Positions 58,682 through 64,000 of a stretch of DNA of 64,000 nt are shown in pieces (positions within the stretch are counted from its first letter, which is position 1; each line of letters starts with the position of its first letter). The notes beneath the pieces were generated by a model. The model ran no database searches, was not told where the DNA came from, and saw only the letters and a program-made list of their open reading frames with translations. This DNA comes from Pseudomonas sp. URMO17WK12:I2 (GTDB lineage Bacteria; Pseudomonadota; Gammaproteobacteria; Pseudomonadales; Pseudomonadaceae): contig NZ_QKYW01000003.1 in assembly GCF_003253735.1 (NCBI RefSeq), forward strand, positions 372,001-436,000. The letters run 5' to 3'. A program made the position numbers and the translations under genes.

Positions 58682-59713
58682 TCAGCTGGTACCGGCAGCT
58701 GTCGCCGGTAGCTGGAACTCATCGAACCGGACCACCTCCTCCCCCAGCCACTCATTCACCTGCAGCAGCCTGGCCTGGATTGGCTCCAGCTCGTTCATTG
58801 CCCACACCTGGGCAGCGTCCCTGATCGAGCCGAACCCGCCAGCGTTCTGGGGCACGATGCCCATCAACTGCGGCGGAATGCGCAGGGCCGCCAGCAGGTC
58901 GTCGCGGCTGATGTTCTTGATCGCCGCGAAGTCGTCCTTCGCCGACACCTCACTGATCGGAATCAGCTGGATGCCCTCCTTCTTCCCACCTGGTGCGTAC
59001 ATGAACAGGTTACGGAAGTTGCCCGGCCCCTTGCTGTCCTTCATCGCCTGGCGCAGATCGGTGACGAACGACTCGTCCTGCACCGCGTCCGTCATGTACA
59101 GGATGAAGCCCGCGTGCGAGCCGTTCTGGTAGTACTTGCGCCGGAACAGTGTGGCCGACTCATTCAACAGCGCGCTCTGCAGCGCCGCCAGCCACTCGGG
59201 CAGCCCGTAGATTTCCTGATTGATGTCCGCCTCGCGCACATGGCACACCGTGCCGCGACGGAACTCGTGCTCATCCTTCCAGCCGCGCACCTGGTAGTAC
59301 TGGTCCAGGTCGGTACCGCGCCGCATGTACTTGGCCAGCACCGGCCGCAGCCCCAGCGTGCTACGCAGCATGTTGTCGTGTTTCTCCAGGTAAGCATTGC
59401 CGAACGTGCCCCAGTCCGTGGCGAACTGCTCGAACGCCTGACGGCTCAGCAGCCGGTGCGGCTTGAAGGTGCGCACCAGCATGTTGCGGCGAAAATTCAG
59501 GCCCGACTGCAAATACACGCTCGCCCTGGTCGACCGAGCCAGGCCATCCAGCGACATAGGCGGCTCATACCACCGCCCATTGGCCCAGCACTCCAGATAG
59601 TCCAGGATCTCCCGGCCATCGAGCACCGGCACCGGGTCGCCAAACGTAAACGCCTCAGCGCGCGCGCCCTGGCCACTCAATTGCTGGGCCTGCGCCCCTT
59701 GGTTATCGCTCAT
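58682..59713 (-). CDS. Phage portal protein (P2 gpQ family)
   Basis: A 343-residue portal vertex subunit of the P2/PBSX type. It contains YEPPMSLDGLARSTRASVYLQSG, the RRNMLVRTFKPHRLLSRQAFE segment and the conserved RDDLLAALRIPPQLMGIVPQNAGGFG region near residues 270-295. It forms the dodecamer through which DNA enters the head. It overlaps the terminase gene by 1 base. Its orientation, toward the attachment site and away from the capsid genes, is the P2 late-gene layout. Confidence 0.92.
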   Translation of the reverse strand: MSDNQGAQAQQLSGQGARAEAFTFGDPVPVLDGREILDYLECWANGRWYEPPMSLDGLARSTRASVYLQSGLNFRRNMLVRTFKPHRLLSRQAFEQFATDWGTFGNAYLEKHDNMLRSTLGLRPVLAKYMRRGTDLDQYYQVRGWKDEHEFRRGTVCHVREADINQEIYGLPEWLAALQSALLNESATLFRRKYYQNGSHAGFILYMTDAVQDESFVTDLRQAMKDSKGPGNFRNLFMYAPGGKKEGIQLIPISEVSAKDDFAAIKNISRDDLLAALRIPPQLMGIVPQNAGGFGSIRDAAQVWAMNELEPIQARLLQVNEWLGEEVVRFDEFQLPATAAGTS

Positions 59714-61473
59714 CAGCTGAACTCCATGATGGCCGTGTTGCTGGTGGTCTGCCCTTCCAGCGGCTCATTGATCAATGCGTGGAACAGCGCCCACGCCAGG
59801 TCGGCATGCCCGGTCGCATCGCTGCGCCCGGCCGTGTAGGTGAATTGGCGCCCGCTGGGCGTCATTGTCTTGCGGATGGCCATCAGCGCCTGGGCAACGT
59901 CCGTCCACCCGGCGTCGAACTCGAAGCGCCCCTTGCGAATCACGTCCCAGGCCTTCATCACCAGACGGGTTTTCACCTCCGGGCTGTAGCTGAACGTGCG
60001 CAGGCCTGGGAAGAATTGCTTCACCAGCTGCGCCACACCGGCGCCCATGCCTGTGGTGTCGATGCCGATATAGGTCACCCAAAAGCGTTGCGTGATCTGA
60101 TGAATCGTCCGCGCCTGGGCTTCGAAATCCATGCCGCGGAACTGGTGCTTCTCGACCAGCCGGAACTTGCCGCCCGGTACCAGCGGCGGGGCCACTACCA
60201 CCAGGCCGGCCGTGTCGCCGGTCTCGGCCGGGTCGTACCCAACCCACACCTGGCGCTCGCCCAGTGGCCGTGGCGCGAACGGCTTGTAGTCCTCCCACAC
60301 CTCCCAGCTGTCGACCATGCACGGCTGCAACATCTGAAGCGGAAAGATGCTGTCGCCGTCGTTCACAAACTGGCACATCAAAAGGTTTTCGAAGGCCTGT
60401 GCGTCGTACTCCAGGCGCAGCTCTTCCAGGTCGAACAGATTGCAACCGCGTGCCTCGGCGTCGAGGATGGTCACGATCTGCCGCCAGATCCCGTCCTCAC
60501 AGCGGCGACCCTGCTGCAGGGCGTCGTGGCTCACATCGATGTTCAGGTGCTGCGCAGTAGGCTTGCCCTTGTTGTGCCGCTCGCCGGTCCAGTAGATATA
60601 CGCCGGGTGCGCCATGCTCGAGGGAGTCGAAAAGTACGTCTTGCGCCAGTGCTTGTGCAGCGCCATGCCCGAGGCGACCTTGTTGATTTCCTCGAACCCC
60701 TGCACCCAGAAGAATTCATCGAAGTAGAAGTTGCCGCTGCGCCCCTGGGCGGTGCGGAAGTTCGTGCCCAGGAAGTGCAGCTCGGCGTTGTTCCACAGCA
60801 CGATGGGGTCGCCCGTCAGCTTCACCCCCAGCACCTCGTTCATGAACGACTGCATGTAGTTCTTGAACTGGTGCGCCTGCGCCTTGCTGGCCGATAGGAA
60901 GATCTGGTTGCGCCCGGTGGTGATCGCATCGATCAACGCTTCCCGAGCGAAGTAGTACGTGGCCCCAATTTGGCGCGACTTGAGCAACATCCGCGTGCGC
61001 TGGTTGCCGGCTCGGTACCAGTCGAGCTGGTAGTCGAAGCATCCATCCTTGAACGCCTCGACCAGCGTCTCGATCTGTTCTTCGCTGAGCTCGTTGCGCA
61101 CCGCCTGCTTTTTCGGCCCCTCGTTGCGCTTGGCCAGTTTAGGGTTGAGCTCGCCCTCGGTACCGCCATCCTGGAAGCGCTGGATGCGCGCCTGCCGTTC
61201 CAACTGCCGGTGCAGCAGGTCAATTTCCTTGAAGTCGCCGCCCGTCTTCCCCTCTTTCAGAATCAGCTGCACCAGCCGCGCTTCCAGCGCCCCGCCGATG
61301 CGCTCGACGTTATCGGCCCTGTCCCACTCGTCCCGGGTCTTCCAGCTGTGGACGGTCTTTTCCTTCTCGCCCAGGTAATCGGCGATATCGGTGATGCGCC
61401 AACCCGTCCAGTACAGAAATTTGGCCTGGCGGCGGGAGTCGGTTGTCGGCTGGTAGGGGGCGGTAGTGTTCAT
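59713..61473 (-). CDS. Phage terminase ATPase subunit (P2 gpP family)
   Basis: A 586-residue packaging motor. The N-terminus has a helix-turn-helix (FLYWTGWRITDIADYLGEKE). The ATPase domain contains MLLKSRQIGATYYFAREAL with the Walker A-like RQIGAT, and DEFFWVQGFEEI. The nuclease domain has VGYDPAETGDTAG (first metal aspartate), IGIDTTGMGAGV and the C-terminal SDATGHADLAWALFHA. It is divergent from the scaffold gene over a 143-base spacer with an inverted repeat. Confidence 0.94.
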   Translation of the reverse strand: MNTTAPYQPTTDSRRQAKFLYWTGWRITDIADYLGEKEKTVHSWKTRDEWDRADNVERIGGALEARLVQLILKEGKTGGDFKEIDLLHRQLERQARIQRFQDGGTEGELNPKLAKRNEGPKKQAVRNELSEEQIETLVEAFKDGCFDYQLDWYRAGNQRTRMLLKSRQIGATYYFAREALIDAITTGRNQIFLSASKAQAHQFKNYMQSFMNEVLGVKLTGDPIVLWNNAELHFLGTNFRTAQGRSGNFYFDEFFWVQGFEEINKVASGMALHKHWRKTYFSTPSSMAHPAYIYWTGERHNKGKPTAQHLNIDVSHDALQQGRRCEDGIWRQIVTILDAEARGCNLFDLEELRLEYDAQAFENLLMCQFVNDGDSIFPLQMLQPCMVDSWEVWEDYKPFAPRPLGERQVWVGYDPAETGDTAGLVVVAPPLVPGGKFRLVEKHQFRGMDFEAQARTIHQITQRFWVTYIGIDTTGMGAGVAQLVKQFFPGLRTFSYSPEVKTRLVMKAWDVIRKGRFEFDAGWTDVAQALMAIRKTMTPSGRQFTYTAGRSDATGHADLAWALFHALINEPLEGQTTSNTAIMEFS

Positions 61474-61518
61474 GGCGCCGATGCTGCCGCCCGCGCGCGT
61501 AAGCCCCTATCGGCGGGC

Positions 61519-61541
61519 GTTGTAGCGCGCTTCCCTACAAC
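61519..61541. promoter_or_regulatory. Inverted repeat in the divergent phage late spacer, Ogr-like
   Basis: GTTGTAG at 61519-61525 and CTACAAC at 61535-61541 form a perfect dyad. This is TGT-N13-ACA, close to the TGT-N12-ACA element I recall as the binding site of Ogr/Delta activators in P2-type late promoters. It could serve both the terminase (minus) and scaffold (plus) transcripts. Confidence 0.55.
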
Positions 61542-61616
61542 CTCACGTCGTTGCCGCCGCCTCGCCCACTGCCGACCATGCCCTCAACGCGAAACCCGCA
61601 CCGAGGATTACCCAGC

Positions 61617-62459
61617 ATGTCCGGCACCAAGAAAACCGTATCGAAATGGACCCGTATTGCACTCGAAGGCGCGACCACTGATGGCCGCAAAATCGAACCG
61701 GCATGGATCACCCAGATGGCGGCCTCCTACGACCGCAACCTCTACGGTGCCCGCCTCAACTGCGAGCACATCAAGAGCGTGCTGCCCGACTCCCCATTCG
61801 GCGCTTACGGTGACGTGCTCGAGCTCAAGGCCGAAAAGGTTGAGATCGGAGGCAAGACCAAGCTGGCCTTGTTCGCTCGCATGGAGCCCAACGAAGCCCT
61901 GATCGCACTGAACAAGAAGCGTCAGAAAATCTACACCTCCATCGAAGTCGATCCTGAATTCGCTGACACCAAAGGCGCCTACCTCAAAGGCGTAGCCATC
62001 ACCGACAACCCGGCCAGCCTCGGCACCGAGGCGCTCGAATTCAGCGCACAGCACGGCACTCTCGCCGGCCGCAAAAGCAGCCCGGACACACTGTTCACGG
62101 CTGCAGAGCAGATTGACGAACTCATTTTCGAAGAGCAGGACGACACCCCCGGCATGTTCGCCGCCCTGCGCGGCAAGGTCAGCGAGCTGCTCGGCAAGAA
62201 CAAGGAAAAGGAAGGCACGGACGCCGCCAACTTCAGCGCCCTCGGCAATCTGATCGAGGATCTGGCCACCCACGGCGCCCAACAGGCTGAAGCCTTCACC
62301 GCCGTGAAGTCAGCCCACGAAAAACTCCAGGCCGACCACACCAAACTGGCCGGCGAGTTCGCCGACCTGCTCAAGAAGCTGGGCGACACCCAGGACCATT
62401 CCCACAAACCGCGCCCCCCGGTCACCGGTGGTGATGGCGCCACCCTCACCGACTGCTGA
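61617..62459 (+). CDS. Phage capsid scaffolding protein/protease (P2 gpO family)
   Basis: A 280-residue protein that shapes the procapsid and cleaves the head proteins. An N-terminal protease-like half (about 1-150) contains MAASYDRNLYGARLNCEHIKSV and KGAYLKGVAITDNPASLGTEALEFS. The C-terminal scaffold half is helical and charged (AFTAVKSAHEKLQADHTKLAGEF). The ATG at 61617 (MSGTKKTVSKWTRIA) is the family start. It is followed after 42 bases by the capsid gene. Confidence 0.9.
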   Translation: MSGTKKTVSKWTRIALEGATTDGRKIEPAWITQMAASYDRNLYGARLNCEHIKSVLPDSPFGAYGDVLELKAEKVEIGGKTKLALFARMEPNEALIALNKKRQKIYTSIEVDPEFADTKGAYLKGVAITDNPASLGTEALEFSAQHGTLAGRKSSPDTLFTAAEQIDELIFEEQDDTPGMFAALRGKVSELLGKNKEKEGTDAANFSALGNLIEDLATHGAQQAEAFTAVKSAHEKLQADHTKLAGEFADLLKKLGDTQDHSHKPRPPVTGGDGATLTDC

Positions 62460-62501
62460 TCCCCACGGACAAGCCACACCAACGGAACACCGGAGAACCC
62501 A

Positions 62502-63521
62502 ATGCGCAACGATACTCGCCAACACTTCGACGCCTACCTGAACCAGCTGGCCAAGCTGAGCGGCGTAAGCGACCCCACCAAGACCTTTGCCGTCGACCCA
62601 AGCGTCCAGCAGCGTCTGGAAACCCGCATGCAGGAATCCAGCGAATTCCTCAGCCGTATCGGCATGATCGGCGTCGACGAGCTCAAGGGCGAAAAGGTCG
62701 GTCTGGGCGTCAGCAGCACCATCGCCGGTCGTACCGACACCACCGGTGACGGCGTGCGTGTGCCGCGCGACGTATCCGACCTGAGCAAGGACGGTTACGA
62801 GTGCCGCCACACCGACTTCGACACCGCTGTGCGATATGCGCAGCTGGACGCCTGGGCCAAGTTCCCCGACTTCCAGGCCCGCCTGCGTGACGCCATCCTC
62901 AAGCGCCAGGCCCTCGACCGCATCATGATCGGCTTCAACGGCACCAGCGCCGCCGCTACCACCAACCGCGCCACCAACCCGCTGCTGCAGGACGTCAACA
63001 TCGGCTGGTTGCAGAAGTACCGCAACAACGCGCCCCAGCGCGTGCTCAAGAGCGGCAAAGCCGAGAACAAGATCGTCATCGGCAACGGTACAACCGCCGA
63101 CTACAACAACCTGGACGCCCTGGTGTTCGACGCCGTGGCCAACCTCATCGACCCGTGGCACCGCAAGGACACCGGCCTGGTCGTGATCCTCGGCAGCAAC
63201 CTGGTGCACGACAAGTACTTCCCGCTGATCAACAAAGAACAGGCCGCCACCGAGAAGCTGGCCACAGACATGATCATTTCCCAGAAGCGCATGGGCGGTA
63301 AGCAACCGGTCGAAGTACCGCACGTGCCGGACGGCGCCATGCTCATCACCACCCTGGAAAACCTCGCCATCTACTGGCAGATCAGCGGGCGCCGCCGCCA
63401 CATTCAGGAAAACCCGAGCAAGAACCGCATCGAGAACTTCGAGTCCAGCAACGACGATTACGTCGTCGAGGACTACGGCCTCGGCTGCCTCATCGAAAAC
63501 ATTGAGCTGCTGGAGGCCTGA
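62502..63521 (+). CDS. Phage major capsid protein (P2 gpN family)
   Basis: A 339-residue capsid subunit starting MRNDTRQHFDAYLNQLAKLSG. It has the conserved RDTSDLSKDGYECRHTDFDTAV-like region (here VPRDVSDLSKDGYECR), and VILGSNLVHDKYFPLINKEQAATEKLA and SKNRIENFESSNDDYVVEDYG near the C-terminus. The length is in the usual range. It should be trimmed at the N-terminus by the scaffold protease. Confidence 0.93.
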   Translation: MRNDTRQHFDAYLNQLAKLSGVSDPTKTFAVDPSVQQRLETRMQESSEFLSRIGMIGVDELKGEKVGLGVSSTIAGRTDTTGDGVRVPRDVSDLSKDGYECRHTDFDTAVRYAQLDAWAKFPDFQARLRDAILKRQALDRIMIGFNGTSAAATTNRATNPLLQDVNIGWLQKYRNNAPQRVLKSGKAENKIVIGNGTTADYNNLDALVFDAVANLIDPWHRKDTGLVVILGSNLVHDKYFPLINKEQAATEKLATDMIISQKRMGGKQPVEVPHVPDGAMLITTLENLAIYWQISGRRRHIQENPSKNRIENFESSNDDYVVEDYGLGCLIENIELLEA

Positions 63522-63526
63522 TCACC

Positions 63527-64000
63527 ATGGCACTGAGCCCTGCCAAGCGCCACTTCCAGCAGGCCACGGCTGCCATTGAGGCAGCCGCGGTGCAGGGCCC
63601 AGCCCTGACCATGGAAGGCGCCACCGCCTACGAGCTGATGCAAGCCCAGCTCCATCAGCACAAACAGCAACTCAAGAAGATCCAGAGCCAGGAAGGCAAG
63701 GCCGACACCAAGCGCAAGCTGCTGCCGGACTACGCCCCCTACGTCGAAGGCGTGCTCAGCGCTGGGAAGGGCGCCCAGGACGACGTGCTCACCACCATCA
63801 TGCTGTGGCGCATCGACGTGGGCGACTACGCCGGCGCCCTGGACATCGCCGAATACGCGCTGCCCTACAACCTCACCATGCCCGACAGCTTCGAACGGTC
63901 GCTGGGCTGCGTCGTGGCCGAGGAAATCGCCAACGTCGCCATCAAGCTGCAGAAGGCCAGCGGCTCGTTCGACCTCGGCCTGCTGCTGCGCACCGAGGCC
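63527..64000 (+). CDS. Phage terminase endonuclease subunit (P2 gpM family), 5' part
   Basis: The first 158 codons of a gene that runs past the window end. The N-terminus MALSPAKRHFQQATAAIEAA and the later DVLTTIMLWRIDVGDYAGAL and LDIAEYALPYNLTMP segments fit the P2 gpM terminase small/endonuclease subunit that cuts cos. It starts 5 bases after the capsid gene stop. Gene order O-N-M confirms the P2-type head module. Confidence 0.92.
   Translation, partial: MALSPAKRHFQQATAAIEAAAVQGPALTMEGATAYELMQAQLHQHKQQLKKIQSQEGKADTKRKLLPDYAPYVEGVLSAGKGAQDDVLTTIMLWRIDVGDYAGALDIAEYALPYNLTMPDSFERSLGCVVAEEIANVAIKLQKASGSFDLGLLLRTEA

Noticed and set aside
58242..59132. A 296-codon plus-strand ORF across the cargo strip and portal gene
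   Set aside because: Half of it is antisense to the portal gene and the rest is Arg/Ser/Cys-rich without motif; the minus-strand reading is better supported.

Overview
The window is a high-GC gammaproteobacterial chromosome segment that I assign to Pseudomonas. From memory, the gene order from nfuA-cti-metH through cysI, sohB, nudC, ldcA, dnaQ-rnhA, gloB, mltD, the npp transporter and ppiD-hupB-lon-clpX-clpP-tig follows the P. aeruginosa PA1847 to PA1800 region, read in the same direction, with several local losses and insertions. No rRNA gene, intact tRNA gene, insertion sequence or CRISPR array is visible.

Layout. 1-9.1 kb: a two-component system (kinase cut by the window edge) with two PepSY proteins, a patatin-like lipase, topoisomerase IB, a GlxA-type regulator, a DUF1272 protein, an MFS transporter, and a diguanylate cyclase beside a CheC-type response regulator. 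9.2-18.2 kb: nfuA, a membrane acyltransferase, cti, metH, a lipoprotein and a small conserved protein. 18.2-21 kb: an accessory patch with a PD-(D/E)XK-like nuclease, a DUF1883 protein, a periplasmic binding protein and a ZIP transporter. 21.4-31 kb: cysI-DUF934, acuI-like reductase, sohB, a phosphoglycerate mutase-like protein, SCP2, a phosphotransferase-SDR pair and a TSUP transporter. 31-39.9 kb: nudC with a ChpA-like partner, enoyl-CoA hydratase, ldcA, dnaQ, rnhA, a methyltransferase and gloB. 39.9-49 kb: mltD and a five-gene peptide ABC importer (npp). 49-57.7 kb: the protein quality-control cluster ppiD, hupB, lon, clpX, clpP, tig, with a good sigma-32 promoter in front of lon and a sigma-70 promoter in front of tig.

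From 57.75 kb to the end the window enters a P2/phiCTX-type prophage. The left junction is a 26-bp relic of the 3' end of a tRNA-Leu gene. It is followed by an AT-rich strip with nine GGTAAT/ATTACC words, two small coupled ORFs, a terminator, portal and terminase ATPase genes on the minus strand, and scaffold, capsid and small terminase genes on the plus strand. The order attachment site, then a short unassigned strip, then the portal gene matches phiCTX, where cos and the cytotoxin cargo gene occupy that strip.

The least explained parts are the strip between the attachment site and the portal gene, the orphan nuclease/DUF1883 patch, and several dispersed palindromic elements, one of which supplies the stop codon of nudC.
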